From: Kiloniella laminariae
GTDB lineage: Bacteria > Pseudomonadota > Alphaproteobacteria > Kiloniellales > Kiloniellaceae
DNA: 64,000 nucleotides
Direction: 5' to 3'
Assembly: GCF_027214005.1 (NCBI RefSeq)
Contig: NZ_JAPWGY010000009.1
Location: 79,540-143,539 of the forward strand
Below the pieces are notes generated by a model, which was not told the DNA's origin, ran no database searches, and saw only the letters and a program-made list of their open reading frames with translations. A program made the translations under genes and the position numbers. Positions within the stretch are counted from its first letter, which is position 1. Each line of letters starts with the position of its first letter. Of the stretch, positions 53,984 through 62,839 are shown piece by piece.

Positions 53984-55346
53984 AACCGACGGACCGGTCT
54001 TTCTGATAGATGACGAACGGGCAATCCGCGTTTCAACCAAACAGTGGCTGGAACTGGCAGGCCATGAATTTGTCGAGGATTTTCAAGAGGCCAGATCTGC
54101 GCTGGAAAAGCTGGATTGGCATTATAACGGAATTGTTATTTCTGATGTAAAGATGCCCGGCATGGATGGCCTGTCTTTATTAAAAGAAATAAAAAATATA
54201 GATCCCGATATTCCTGTCGTGCTGGTGACTGGCCACGGGGATGTTTCCATGGCGGTCGAGGCCATGAGGAATGGTGCCTATGACTTTATAGAAAAGCCCT
54301 TTGAACCGGAACACTTGCTCGACATAGTCCGCCGGGCCCTTGAAAAAAGAGCCCTGGTCCAGGATAACCGCAGCCTGAAACGCGACCTCGCCGCCGCGGA
54401 AGGACTGGATGCACGATTGGTTGGCGCCAATCCTATCATGCGCGCCTTGAAACGCGATATTATGGACATTGCTCCCACAAATGCCTCTGTGCTTATTCAG
54501 GGGGAAACCGGAAGTGGTAAAGAGGTTGTTGCAAGCTGCCTGCATGAGTTTGGGCCAACCCCTTCAGGGAATTTTGTTGCCGTGAACTGTGCCGCCATTC
54601 CTGAACAAATGGCCGAAAGCGAATTTTTCGGCCACGAAAAAGGAGCCTTTACCGGAGCACAGACACGAAGAACCGGAAAGCTTGAAGCTGCCAACGGTGG
54701 CACGTTGTTTTTGGACGAACTCTCTTCCATGTCCATGGACCTTCAAGCGAAACTGTTGCGCGCCCTTGAAGAGCGCAAGGTTGTTCCCCTTGGCGGCAAC
54801 ACCCCCAGGTCGGTACATTTCCGGTTGATCGCCGCCCTGCAGGAACCCGCAGAAGAAGCCATCGCCAGCGGAAGATTGCGAGAAGATCTCTACTACCGCA
54901 TTGCCACTTTTGTCATGACAATTCCGCCTCTCAGGGCCCGCAAGGACGACCTTCCCATTCTGTTCCGGCTTCTTGCCAAAAGAGCATCAGAAACCTTTGG
55001 ACGTGAAATAGAAATGCCCGGTCCGGAAGGAATAGCCAGCCTGATGGCACACAATTGGCCCGGCAATGTACGTGAACTCCGAAATGCAGCTGAAAGATAT
55101 GCCCTGTCCACCAGACCCACAGCAGAAAGACTGTCGATTATCCTGAACAATCAGGAAGAAATACAGGCTAAAACCGCCCTTCCCCTGAGCGAGCAGGTCC
55201 GCCTCTTCGAACGGAACGTCATTCTTGCCTCTCTGAACCGTCACAAAGGAAATGTCACAGCTGTCATGCAGGAACTGTCGCTGCCGAGGCGAACCTTGAA
55301 TGAAAAGATGGCCAAATTAAATCTGAAACGAACTGACACACAGTAG
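53964..55346 (+). CDS. dctD: C4-dicarboxylate response regulator DctD (sigma-54 activator)
   Basis: 460-residue NtrC-family activator. Receiver domain with VFLIDDER near residue 11 and phospho-acceptor D61 in VISDVKMPGMDG. AAA+ domain with Walker A GETGSGKE near 177, the sigma-54-contacting GAFTGA at 227-232 and Walker B GGTLFLDELSSM near 246. C-terminal Fis-type helix-turn-helix (GNVTAVMQELSLPRRTLNEKM, seen as NVTAVMQELSLPRRTL). I start at 53964, ten residues before the first receiver strand; 53949 is possible. It overlaps dctB by 20 bases. The predicted target is the sigma-54 promoter at 55466, ahead of dctPQM. Confidence 0.94.
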   Translation: MKNNEIETDGPVFLIDDERAIRVSTKQWLELAGHEFVEDFQEARSALEKLDWHYNGIVISDVKMPGMDGLSLLKEIKNIDPDIPVVLVTGHGDVSMAVEAMRNGAYDFIEKPFEPEHLLDIVRRALEKRALVQDNRSLKRDLAAAEGLDARLVGANPIMRALKRDIMDIAPTNASVLIQGETGSGKEVVASCLHEFGPTPSGNFVAVNCAAIPEQMAESEFFGHEKGAFTGAQTRRTGKLEAANGGTLFLDELSSMSMDLQAKLLRALEERKVVPLGGNTPRSVHFRLIAALQEPAEEAIASGRLREDLYYRIATFVMTIPPLRARKDDLPILFRLLAKRASETFGREIEMPGPEGIASLMAHNWPGNVRELRNAAERYALSTRPTAERLSIILNNQEEIQAKTALPLSEQVRLFERNVILASLNRHKGNVTAVMQELSLPRRTLNEKMAKLNLKRTDTQ

Positions 55347-55357
55347 CCCGCTCGATC

Positions 55358-55404
55358 GGCAATTAACCGCCGATGGCAAAATCACCTCTCGGCAACTTAT
55401 TGCC
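55358..55404 (+). promoter_or_regulatory. Paired enhancer-like sites, candidate DctD binding
   Basis: GGCAA-N4-CCGCC at 55358-55371 and GGCAA-N4-TTGCC at 55391-55404 are 14-bp dyads 33 bases apart, about three helical turns. They lie about 60 to 110 bases upstream of the sigma-54 promoter, the usual place for NtrC-class enhancers. DctD binding is inferred from position. Confidence 0.55.
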
Positions 55405-55465
55405 ATGCCAGTCCTTAATTTTTCAAATATACGTTACAAATCAACAAGGTAGAAAAAGGCTAAAA

Positions 55466-55481
55466 TGGCACGGCCTTTGCT
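55466..55481 (+). promoter_or_regulatory. Sigma-54 promoter of dctPQM
   Basis: TGGCAC-GGCCT-TTGCT, an essentially perfect -24/-12 element (GG and GC doublets in register with 5-base spacing). Located 98 bases before the dctP start and downstream of dctBD, whose product DctD is a sigma-54 activator. Confidence 0.92.
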
Positions 55482-55578
55482 GTTATTATAATAGGCAAAG
55501 GCATCAGCCTCACCTGCCCTTAATGAAGTACCATGTAATAAAACGTACCGAAAAAACAAGTCCTGTGGGAGGAACAAT

Positions 55579-56562
55579 ATGCGTAAACTATCCGCACTGA
55601 TGGCGGCAGCAAGTGTTGCTGTAATGGCATTTGCAGCACAAGCAGAACCAATAATCATTAAATTCAGCCACGTTGTACAGGAAGTCGGGCATCCCAAAGG
55701 GGAAGCCGCCAAACAGTTTGCTGATCGTGTAAACAGCGAACTTGCAGGCAAGGTTTTGGTGGAAGTCTATCCAAACTCGACCCTTTATGATGATGACAAG
55801 GCCCTTGATGCCCTTGAACTCGGCGATCTGCAGATGGCAGCACCTTCCCTGTCCAAGTTCGAGAAATACACAAAAAAATACCGCATTTATGATCTTCCCT
55901 TCCTCTTTGACGATATTGCCGCTGTCGACCGTTTCCAGAATGGCGAAAAAGGTATCGAATTGCTTGGCGCGATGGAAGAACAGGGGCTTCGTGGTCTTGG
56001 CTATTGGCACAACGGCATGAAGCAGATTTCTGCAAACAAACCATTGGTAAACCCGGAAGATGCCGCAGGTCTGAAATTCCGTGTCCAGACTTCTGATGTT
56101 CTGGTGGCAATTTTCCAGGAACTCGAAGCCAATCCCCAGAAAATGGCGTTCAGTGAAGTTTACGGTGCCTTGCAGCAGGGCGTGGTCGATGGTCAGGAAA
56201 ACACCTGGTCCAACATCTACACTAAAAAATTCTATGAAGTTCAGGATGGAACCACAGAAAGTAACCATGGAGTTCTGGACTACCTGCTCGTAACCTCCAC
56301 TGATTTCTGGGACAACTTGCCAGAGGACATCCGTGCTGATCTTGAGCGTATCCTCGGGGAAGTAACGCAGGAAGCCAACGCAACTTCAACCGAAGTCAAC
56401 GAAGAAAGCAAAGCAAAGATCATTGCAGCTGGTGGCGTTGTCCGGACGCTGACTCCTGAGCAGAAAGCGGCCTGGAGGGCAAGACTGTCTCCTGTATGGA
56501 AACAGTTCACCGATGACATTGGCCAGGATCTGATTGATGCGGCTTTGGCGTCTAACCAGTAA
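55579..56562 (+). CDS. dctP: TRAP dicarboxylate transporter, periplasmic binding protein DctP
   Basis: 327-residue periplasmic receptor of the DctPQM TRAP system. The signal peptide MRKLSALMAAASVAVMAFA ends AQA. The mature protein begins EPIIIKFSHVV and has the DctP-type blocks HPKGEAAKQFADRVNSEL near 36, GDLQMAAPSLSKFEKYTKKYRIYDLPFLF near 78 (short motifs), the carboxylate-contacting Arg segment GLKFRVQTSDVL near 158, and GVVDGQENTWSNIYTKKFYEVQ near 196. GGAGG precedes the start. Succinate, malate or fumarate are likely ligands given dctBD. A terminator-like hairpin lies between it and dctQ. Confidence 0.95.
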   Translation: MRKLSALMAAASVAVMAFAAQAEPIIIKFSHVVQEVGHPKGEAAKQFADRVNSELAGKVLVEVYPNSTLYDDDKALDALELGDLQMAAPSLSKFEKYTKKYRIYDLPFLFDDIAAVDRFQNGEKGIELLGAMEEQGLRGLGYWHNGMKQISANKPLVNPEDAAGLKFRVQTSDVLVAIFQELEANPQKMAFSEVYGALQQGVVDGQENTWSNIYTKKFYEVQDGTTESNHGVLDYLLVTSTDFWDNLPEDIRADLERILGEVTQEANATSTEVNEESKAKIIAAGGVVRTLTPEQKAAWRARLSPVWKQFTDDIGQDLIDAALASNQ

Positions 56563-56599
56563 TTCCGATGAGGCTTCATAATCTCGTAGGTTAACACCT

Positions 56600-56634
56600 G
56601 GGGGGCTCGCTGGGTCCAGTTGAGCCCCCTTTTT
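56600..56634 (+). terminator. Attenuator hairpin between dctP and dctQ
   Basis: An 8-bp GC-rich stem GGGGGCTC (56601-56608) with GAGCCCCC (56622-56629), loop 13 bases, followed by TTTTT. Partial read-through would give excess DctP over the membrane subunits. Confidence 0.82.
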
Positions 56635-56656
56635 ACAACTCGGAAGCAATAATCCC

Positions 56657-57232
56657 ATGCGCAAATTTCTATCGCACATCGAGGAAAGCTTCATCGCCCT
56701 TCTCCTGGCGACAATGGTGCTGGTCACCTTTTCGCAGGTCGTTGCCCGTTATGTTTTTAACAGCGGGGCTATCTGGGCGCTGGAACTGACTACCTATCTT
56801 TTCGCCTGGCTTGTCCTGTTTGGCATTTCCTACGGCATAAAAAAACACATTCATATCGGCGTTGATGCCTTTGCAAAACTGTTCAGTTCTCCTGTTCAGA
56901 GGTTTTTTGGCATTTTGTCTGTCCTCGCCTCAATGACCTATGCAGGATTGATGCTCTATGGCAGCTGGGTTTATTTTGCCATCAAATTCAAGCGCGGCAC
57001 TGAAACCGATGACCTCCCCATCCCTGAGTGGGTATTCCTGAGTGTTCTGCTGATCAGTATGGCCATGATTATCACGAGGCTTATACCTGTTTTGTGGGAT
57101 CTGCTGTCGGGCAAGGAAGGTGTCAGTATTCTTGGTGATGAGAGCAAGGATGCTATCGATCATTTTAAGGACGACTTCACGCAGGATAAGGATACATCCA
57201 TCAATGATCACTCTGGCAAGGGAGAGAGATAG
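56657..57232 (+). CDS. dctQ: TRAP transporter small permease DctQ
   Basis: 191-residue inner-membrane subunit with four predicted spans. Family blocks are EESFIALLLATMVLVTFSQVVARYVF near the N-terminus (short motif SQVVARYVF), WALELTTYLFAWLVLFG near 42 and KHIHIGVDAF near 68. It has a longer, charged C-terminal tail (about residues 155-191) than many DctQ proteins, rich in Asp and Lys. It sits 2 bases before dctM. Confidence 0.93.
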   Translation: MRKFLSHIEESFIALLLATMVLVTFSQVVARYVFNSGAIWALELTTYLFAWLVLFGISYGIKKHIHIGVDAFAKLFSSPVQRFFGILSVLASMTYAGLMLYGSWVYFAIKFKRGTETDDLPIPEWVFLSVLLISMAMIITRLIPVLWDLLSGKEGVSILGDESKDAIDHFKDDFTQDKDTSINDHSGKGER

Positions 57233-57234
57233 AT

Positions 57235-58596
57235 ATGGCCATTCTCACCCTCTTCAGCGTACTTTTCCTGTTGCTGTTGATCGGCACCCCGATTGCCTTT
57301 TCTCTCGGGCTTGCCAGTCTGACAACAATCCTGTTTTTTTCTCATGATTCTCTTGCTTCCATCTCGCTGAAACTCTTCTCCACGATGGAACACTACACTC
57401 TGCTGGCCATTCCCTTCTTTATTCTTTCATCCGCCTTTCTCTCGACTGGGGGCGTTGCAAGAAGGCTGATCCGCTTTGCCATGGATTGCGTCGGGCACAT
57501 GCGTGGCGGCATGGCGATGGCCTCGGTTCTGGCCTGTATGCTCTTTGCAGCTGTTTCAGGCTCTTCTCCGGCAACAGTCGTTGCAATTGGCTCGATTGTT
57601 ATCGCCGGCATGCAAAAAGCCGGTTATTCCAAGGAATTTGCCGCAGGTGTGATTTGTAACGCCGGGACATTAGGTATCCTTATTCCTCCCTCCATTGTGA
57701 TGGTGGTATACGCCGCGGCAACAGACGTCTCAGTCGGGCGTATGTTTATGGCTGGTGTCATCCCTGGCATCATCGCCGGTGTCATGTTGATGATCGGGAT
57801 CTATGTTGCAGCCCGGGTAAAGAAACTTCCGCAGCTGCCACGTGCGTCTTCCAGCGAGGTTTTTGCTGCTTTTTGGGAAGCAATCTGGGGCTTGATGCTG
57901 ATCGTGATTATCATGGGCGGGATCTATGGTGGTATCTTTACACCGACCGAAGCTGCAGCTGTTGCATCGGTTTATGCCTTTATTGTCGCCGTCTTTGTCT
58001 ATCGGGATATGGGGCCGCTCAAAAACCGTGATCTTTCAAGCATCACCATTACTGACTTTGCCATCGCCCTGCCAAAATCCTTTTTTGATGCAGAAGTGCG
58101 CAAAACGGTACTGGATGCCGCAAAAGTGACCATCATGTTGCTGTTCATTGTGGCCAACGCGATGCTTTTTGCTCATGTCCTGACCACAGAACGCATTCCA
58201 CAAACCATCACCGATGCCATCCTTGGTGCCGGGTTCGAACCCTGGATGTTCCTGATCGTCGTCAACATTCTGCTGTTGATAGCCGGTAACTTTATGGAAC
58301 CTTCGGCGATTCTCCTGATCATGGCACCAATTCTCTTCCCGATTGCCATGGAACTGGGAATTGATCCGATCCATCTGGGGATCATCATGGTGGTCAATAT
58401 GGAAATTGGCATGATTACGCCACCCGTTGGGCTCAACCTCTTTGTTACAGCGGGGATTACAGGCATGCCCATTCTCTCGGTTGTGCGGGCCGCCCTACCC
58501 TGGCTGATGATTTTGCTGGTCTTCCTGATCATCATTACCTATGTACCGATCATCTCCACTTTCTTGCCGGATCTGGTATACGGCGTGCAAAGATAA
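57235..58596 (+). CDS. dctM: TRAP transporter large permease DctM
   Basis: 453-residue inner-membrane subunit with about twelve spans, forming the transport path with DctQ and driven by a sodium gradient in known members. Blocks include GTPIAFSLGLASLTTILFF near residue 18, AVSGSSPATVVAIGSIVI near 104, AAGVICNAGTLGILIPPSIVMVVYA near 138 (short motif GTLGILIPPSI), and PVGLNLFVTAGITGMP near 395. It follows dctQ by 2 bases and is closed by a strong terminator, ending the dctPQM unit. Confidence 0.95.
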   Translation: MAILTLFSVLFLLLLIGTPIAFSLGLASLTTILFFSHDSLASISLKLFSTMEHYTLLAIPFFILSSAFLSTGGVARRLIRFAMDCVGHMRGGMAMASVLACMLFAAVSGSSPATVVAIGSIVIAGMQKAGYSKEFAAGVICNAGTLGILIPPSIVMVVYAAATDVSVGRMFMAGVIPGIIAGVMLMIGIYVAARVKKLPQLPRASSSEVFAAFWEAIWGLMLIVIIMGGIYGGIFTPTEAAAVASVYAFIVAVFVYRDMGPLKNRDLSSITITDFAIALPKSFFDAEVRKTVLDAAKVTIMLLFIVANAMLFAHVLTTERIPQTITDAILGAGFEPWMFLIVVNILLLIAGNFMEPSAILLIMAPILFPIAMELGIDPIHLGIIMVVNMEIGMITPPVGLNLFVTAGITGMPILSVVRAALPWLMILLVFLIIITYVPIISTFLPDLVYGVQR

Positions 58597-58621
58597 ACAG
58601 ATATCGTACAGACATGATATC

Positions 58622-58650
58622 AAGGGGAGCAGAGATTGCTCCCCTTTTTC
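58622..58650 (+). terminator. Rho-independent terminator after dctM
   Basis: AAGGGGAGC (58622-58630) pairs with GCTCCCCTT (58638-58646) around a 7-base loop, followed by a T run. It lies 25 bases past dctM and just ahead of the CoxG-like gene's ribosome site. Confidence 0.88.
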
Positions 58651-58677
58651 ATGGAACCATCAGGGAAAGTATACAGA

Positions 58678-59133
58678 ATGGAAATGACGGGCCGCTATAT
58701 CATCAATTCCCCCCGCCAACTGGTCTGGGAAGCCATGAATGACCCCCAAATTCTCAAACAGGCCATTCCACGCTGTGATGAGGCAATCCGGCATTCGGAC
58801 ACCGAGTTTACAGCTGTATTTTCCTTTAATCTTGGCTTTATCAAACCCCGCTTGCAGAGTCTGATCAGCCTCTCGGAGATTGATGCTCCCAATTCCTATG
58901 TCATGGCAGCTGAAGGCAAGGGAAAGCTTGCCGGCCTTGCAAAAGGCAAGGCAAGGGTAAAGCTGTCAGAACAGGATGCCACAACCACCCTTCTTGAATT
59001 CCAGGCGGAAGGCGACATGCAGGGGACCATCGCTGAAATGGCCTCAAAGCTGGTGACAAAAACTGCGCAAAAACTCGCCGACGACTTTTTTTACCGCTTT
59101 GATCAGGTTGTCAGCGAAAACAAGAAGCTGTGA
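58678..59133 (+). CDS. CoxG-like SRPBCC domain protein
   Basis: 151-residue START/Bet v1-fold protein of the CO dehydrogenase subunit G (CoxG) family. I start at the ATG at 58678 with GGGAAAG upstream. Typical parts are GRYIINSPRQLVWEAMNDPQILKQAIP near the start (short motif AMNDPQILKQAIP), FSFNLGFIKPRL near residue 47, AEGKGKLAGLAKGKARVKLSE near 78 and IAEMASKLVTKTAQKLADDFF near 118. No cox or molybdenum hydroxylase genes adjoin, so a role in CO oxidation is not supported. It converges with the next gene with 9 bases between stops. Confidence 0.85.
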   Translation: MEMTGRYIINSPRQLVWEAMNDPQILKQAIPRCDEAIRHSDTEFTAVFSFNLGFIKPRLQSLISLSEIDAPNSYVMAAEGKGKLAGLAKGKARVKLSEQDATTTLLEFQAEGDMQGTIAEMASKLVTKTAQKLADDFFYRFDQVVSENKKL

Positions 59134-59142
59134 GGAAGGAGA

Positions 59143-60018
59143 CTATTTGGCGGCTTCGGGCAAACTGTTACCCAGTTTTCCCTCACCCAGTTTTCCCAGG
59201 ACATATTCTTCCAGAAATTCCCTGACATTTTTCTCGGCTCCATGGTCATAAAGATCCATGTGATAGCCTTCCTGAAAAAAAACGGACTGCTTTTCGCCCG
59301 GGGCCAGAGACAGAAGACGGCGGGCAAGTGCCACCGGTATCAGTTCGTCTTTCTCGCCATGAAAGATAAACACAGGTGCAGTTACATCACGTATCGCCAG
59401 ATCCGAGCGCCACTTGTCCCGTAACAACCACTTGGCTGGAAGATACCAGTATTTTGCCTGGGCGACTTCTGCGATTGAGCTGTAGGGAGCTTCCAGTATG
59501 ACAGCTTGTACCTGATATCTGGCAGCCAGCCAGATCGCCATACCGCTCCCTAGCGACTCACCATAGGTAATGATCTGCTGCTCGGCATACCCTTGTTCAA
59601 GCAACCATGACATGGCTACCGCCCCGTCTGCCTTGAAGGCTGTTTCTGAAGGCCGCCCCTTGTGCCCGGCATAACCCCGGTATTCGACCTGCAGCAACCC
59701 AAATCCCATTTCGAGGAGATATTTAAGCTTGGGCAGACGATCACCGGTATGGCCTGCATTGCCATGGAAAGCGAGGACAACCGGATAGCCCAGACGAGCT
59801 GGTGCCTTGAACCAGTGTGTCAGAATAACGCCATCATCCATTGTCAGGGAAATTTTCTCCATCCCCTTAACCCCATAAAATTCGGGTTCTTCGCGGGGTG
59901 AGGCTCCGGGATATAGCAGGATAGGCTGCAACAGATACATCACGACCATCAGCCCCACATAGACCGTAACAGCTGACATAATCCAACCCATTACTCTGCT
60001 CCTGATTTCTGCAAACAC
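59143..60018 (-). CDS. Membrane-anchored alpha/beta hydrolase (BEM46/ABHD13-like)
   Basis: 291-residue hydrolase with an N-terminal membrane span (MSAVTVYVGLMVVMYLLQPI) that probably anchors it with the catalytic domain outside the cytoplasm. The nucleophile elbow is GESLGSG near residue 152; AFHGNAGHTGDR near 84 is the oxyanion loop, FHGEKDELIP near 222 holds the acid, and GYHMDLYDHG near 254 the histidine. Substrate unknown. The C-terminal tail has a short repeat (LGKLGEGKLG) caused by a 13-bp direct duplication ACCCAGTTTTCCC in the DNA. Confidence 0.85.
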   Translation of the reverse strand: MFAEIRSRVMGWIMSAVTVYVGLMVVMYLLQPILLYPGASPREEPEFYGVKGMEKISLTMDDGVILTHWFKAPARLGYPVVLAFHGNAGHTGDRLPKLKYLLEMGFGLLQVEYRGYAGHKGRPSETAFKADGAVAMSWLLEQGYAEQQIITYGESLGSGMAIWLAARYQVQAVILEAPYSSIAEVAQAKYWYLPAKWLLRDKWRSDLAIRDVTAPVFIFHGEKDELIPVALARRLLSLAPGEKQSVFFQEGYHMDLYDHGAEKNVREFLEEYVLGKLGEGKLGNSLPEAAK

Positions 60019-60204
60019 ACCCGCCCCCGGAACTGCTATTCGCTACAACGGTCTGTCTGTAGCTGAGTGACAAATTCCTGTCGGCATAAGACAGACGATC
60101 TCATCATAACTCATGCATAACTTAAGAATCATTTATTCACCATTGCTCTTCTGGCAATAGGTTGAAACAATATCTCGCAAAATCGTTAACGGGGAGTGAT
60201 AATT

Positions 60205-61314
60205 ATGGATGTTCGTGCTGCAGTCGCCTGGGGCGCAGGAAAATCGCTGACAGTCGAAACTGTTCAGCTCGAGGGCCCTCGCCACGGTGAAGTTCTCGTT
60301 GAAATGAAAGCAACCGGTGTTTGTCACACCGATTATTTCACGCTTTCCGGTGCGGATCCGGAAGGTCTGTTTCCGACCATTCTCGGGCATGAAGGTGCCG
60401 GGGTCGTCGTTGATGTCGGACCGGGCGTGACTTCCCTGAAAAAAGGCGACCATGTTATTCCACTCTATACGCCGGAATGTCGCGAGTGTGAATATTGTTT
60501 GAACCCTAAAACCAACCTCTGTCAGGCGATCCGCTCGACCCAGGGTCAGGGACTGATGCCCGATGGCACCAGTCGTTTTTCCATGGATGGCAAGATGCTG
60601 CGCCACTATATGGGCTGCTCGACCTTTGCCAATTACAGTGTACTACCGGAAATAGCCCTGGCAAAAATCCGTGAAGACGCGCCTTTTGACAAGGTCTGTT
60701 ACATCGGCTGTGGCGTAACTACCGGCATCGGCGCTGTGATCAACACCGCCAAGGTCGAACCCGGTTCAAACGTGGTTGTCTTTGGTCTCGGCGGCATTGG
60801 CCTCAATGTGATCCAGGGTGCCCGTATGGTCGGTGCGAACAAGATCATCGGTGTTGATCTGAACAATGACCGCAAGGCACTGGGTGAAAAGTTCGGCATG
60901 ACCGACTTTATCAACCCCAAGGAAATCGACGGCGATGTGGTTCAGGCAATCCTGGATGTGACCAACGGCGGTGCCGACTATTCCTTTGAATGTATCGGCA
61001 ATGTCACAACCATGCGCCAGGCACTGGAATGCTGCCACAAAGGATGGGGTGTTTCCGTGATTGTTGGTGTCGCCGGTGCTGGTCAGGAAATCTCCACCCG
61101 CCCGTTCCAGCTGGTGACCGGCCGGACCTGGAAAGGGACAGCCTTTGGCGGCGCCCGCGGACGGACCGACGTTCCGCAGATCGTCGACTGGTACATGGAT
61201 GGCAAGATCAATATTGATGATCTGATCACCCACACCATGCCGCTGGAAGACATCAACAAGTCCTTTGACCTGATGCACAGCGGCGAATCAATCCGCTCTG
61301 TTGTGATCTACTAG
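60205..61314 (+). CDS. frmA: S-(hydroxymethyl)glutathione dehydrogenase (class III alcohol dehydrogenase)
   Basis: 369-residue zinc enzyme oxidising S-hydroxymethylglutathione, the adduct of formaldehyde and glutathione, to S-formylglutathione. I start at the ATG at 60205 (GGGGAG 8 bases upstream). Catalytic zinc site GVCHTD near residue 42 and GHEGAGVV near 63; structural zinc cysteines in [15 protein letters not shown] near 93-107; NAD-binding [14 protein letters not shown] near 193. The class III hallmark arginine region and length are normal. fghA follows after 101 bases, but a terminator lies between. Confidence 0.95.
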   Translation: MDVRAAVAWGAGKSLTVETVQLEGPRHGEVLVEMKATGVCHTDYFTLSGADPEGLFPTILGHEGAGVVVDVGPGVTSLKKGDHVIPLYTPECRECEYCLNPKTNLCQAIRSTQGQGLMPDGTSRFSMDGKMLRHYMGCSTFANYSVLPEIALAKIREDAPFDKVCYIGCGVTTGIGAVINTAKVEPGSNVVVFGLGGIGLNVIQGARMVGANKIIGVDLNNDRKALGEKFGMTDFINPKEIDGDVVQAILDVTNGGADYSFECIGNVTTMRQALECCHKGWGVSVIVGVAGAGQEISTRPFQLVTGRTWKGTAFGGARGRTDVPQIVDWYMDGKINIDDLITHTMPLEDINKSFDLMHSGESIRSVVIY

Positions 61315-61336
61315 CAGCCGGAATTGATCTTTTTAC

Positions 61337-61381
61337 CAAGGGAGTGCTCTGGCAGACCGACAGACACTCCCTTGTTCTTTT
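61337..61381 (+). terminator. Rho-independent terminator between frmA and fghA
   Basis: CAAGGGAGTG pairs perfectly with CACTCCCTTG over a loop of 18 bases, followed by TTCTTTTT. It probably reduces fghA transcription relative to frmA. Confidence 0.8.
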
Positions 61382-61415
61382 ATAATCAGATGCAAATGAC
61401 AGCGGATTTCAGGAT

Positions 61416-62282
61416 ATGAACGACAGCAATATCACCAGACTTGAACTGATCAGCGAGAACCGGATGTTTGGTGGCCTGCAGCGGGTGTACAGCCATCATT
61501 CAAAGCTCTGCAACGGCACGATGCGCTTTGCCATCTATCTGCCGCCTGCAGCACTTTCCGGCAACAAGGTTCCTGTCCTGACCTATCTTTCCGGTCTGAC
61601 CTGTACAGAAGACAACGTCACCGCCAAAGCAGGTGCCCAGCGTATGGCCAGTGAACTTGGCCTGATATTTGTGGCTCCGGACACCTCGCCCCGCGGACAG
61701 AACATCCCCGGCGAAGACGACAGTTATGATTTTGGCTCTGCCGCTGGGTTCTATCTCGACGCCACCCAGGAACCCTGGTCAACGGCCTATAACATGTACA
61801 GTTATATTACCCGGGAACTGCAGGAAGTTATTGCCGCCAACTTCGAAACCGCTGATCTGTCACGCCAGGGCATCACCGGACATTCGATGGGCGGACACGG
61901 TGCACTGACCATTCACCTCAAAAACCCTGACCTGTTCAAATCGGTGTCGGCCTTTGCCCCGATCTGCGCGCCCATGCAATGCCCCTGGGGTGAAAAAGCC
62001 CTCTCTGGTTATCTTGGGGATAACCGTGACAACTGGACCGCTTATGATGCAACGGAACTGGTTCGCCAGTCTCCTTCCAAAGCAACAATTCTTGTTGATC
62101 AGGGCAGTGCCGACAACTTTCTCAAAGAACAGCTCAAGCCGGAACTGTTACAGCAGGCCTGTCAAGAATCGGGACAGTCACTCTCGCTTCGCCTGCAAGA
62201 AGGTTATGACCACAGCTATTATTTTATCGCGAGCTTTATCGAAGATCACCTGCGTCATCACGCAAAAGCTCTAAATACCTGA
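61416..62282 (+). CDS. fghA: S-formylglutathione hydrolase
   Basis: 288-residue serine esterase of the esterase D family that hydrolyses S-formylglutathione to formate and glutathione, completing formaldehyde detoxification after FrmA. Blocks are [17 protein letters not shown] near residue 63, [19 protein letters not shown] near 90, the nucleophile in [14 protein letters not shown] near 150, and the catalytic His in [13 protein letters not shown] near 267. The size is normal. A terminator follows. Confidence 0.95.
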   Translation: MNDSNITRLELISENRMFGGLQRVYSHHSKLCNGTMRFAIYLPPAALSGNKVPVLTYLSGLTCTEDNVTAKAGAQRMASELGLIFVAPDTSPRGQNIPGEDDSYDFGSAAGFYLDATQEPWSTAYNMYSYITRELQEVIAANFETADLSRQGITGHSMGGHGALTIHLKNPDLFKSVSAFAPICAPMQCPWGEKALSGYLGDNRDNWTAYDATELVRQSPSKATILVDQGSADNFLKEQLKPELLQQACQESGQSLSLRLQEGYDHSYYFIASFIEDHLRHHAKALNT

Positions 62283-62323
62283 AATAAAACAGTACCCGAA
62301 GCCATCTGGCTTTATGGAGCGTA

Positions 62324-62367
62324 AACCTCGCAAGACCTCTTCAGGTGATCTTGCGGGGTTTTGTTTT
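62324..62367 (+). terminator. Rho-independent terminator after fghA
   Basis: AACCTCGCAAGA pairs with TCTTGCGGGGTT (one G-T pair) around a 13-base loop, followed by TTGTTTTT. Confidence 0.82.
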
Positions 62368-62470
62368 TCATTACTGGAATTTTCCGGCACCCGTAAAGGA
62401 ATTGGTCATCATTTCTGTGCCATTCTCAGCTCATCGTTACAGGTAGTAATAGATAAGAAAGAGGCAAGGT

Positions 62471-62764
62471 ATGTCTAATTTACTGGTATCAGGGGACAGT
62501 CTTTCTGCTCAGGATATTGATCTCATACAGGATTTTTATCAAAAGAACGCATCTGGCGCCAGCTTTGGTGAAGTTCTGCCCCTTTCCACCGTAGAAGGGG
62601 AACAGGTCGTCGCTATCCTGACGGCAGACAATAACAACCTGCTCTGTGCCTTTGGCAAGGTCGCAGACTGGTATTGTGCCATAGACTCCCATTCAAATAT
62701 TCTGGGACAGGCACAGGCATTGGGAGATCTCTTTACAATGGTATCTTCCACCGCTCTCACCTGA
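62471..62764 (+). CDS. Hypothetical 97-residue protein
   Basis: A small soluble protein I do not recognise. It has no signal peptide and no membrane span. The N-terminal third is polar and helical (SAQDIDLIQDFYQKN), the middle is beta-like (EQVVAILTADNNNLLCAFG), with two cysteines (LLCAF and DWYCAI). A good GAGG/AAGG ribosome site precedes the ATG and a strong terminator follows, so it looks like a true single-gene unit between fghA and the capsid-like gene. Whether it belongs to the chromosome or to a mobile segment to the right is unclear. Confidence 0.65.
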   Translation: MSNLLVSGDSLSAQDIDLIQDFYQKNASGASFGEVLPLSTVEGEQVVAILTADNNNLLCAFGKVADWYCAIDSHSNILGQAQALGDLFTMVSSTALT

Positions 62765-62780
62765 GATAGTTCACAACGAC

Positions 62781-62816
62781 AAAAGCCCCGCTTTCCGTCT
62801 GGAATGCGGGGCTTTT
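62781..62816. terminator. Bidirectional terminator between the 97-residue gene and the capsid-like gene
   Basis: AAAAGCCCCGC and GCGGGGCTTTT pair perfectly (11 bp), with additional TTCC/GGAA pairing in the loop. T-rich flanks on both sides suit termination of the convergent genes. Confidence 0.85.
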
Positions 62817-62839
62817 GGTTATCAATAATATTTTCCTCA

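Noticed and set aside
58678..59133. Part of a carbon monoxide dehydrogenase system
   Set aside because: The protein is CoxG-like, but no coxMSL, coxDEF or molybdenum cofactor genes adjoin it.
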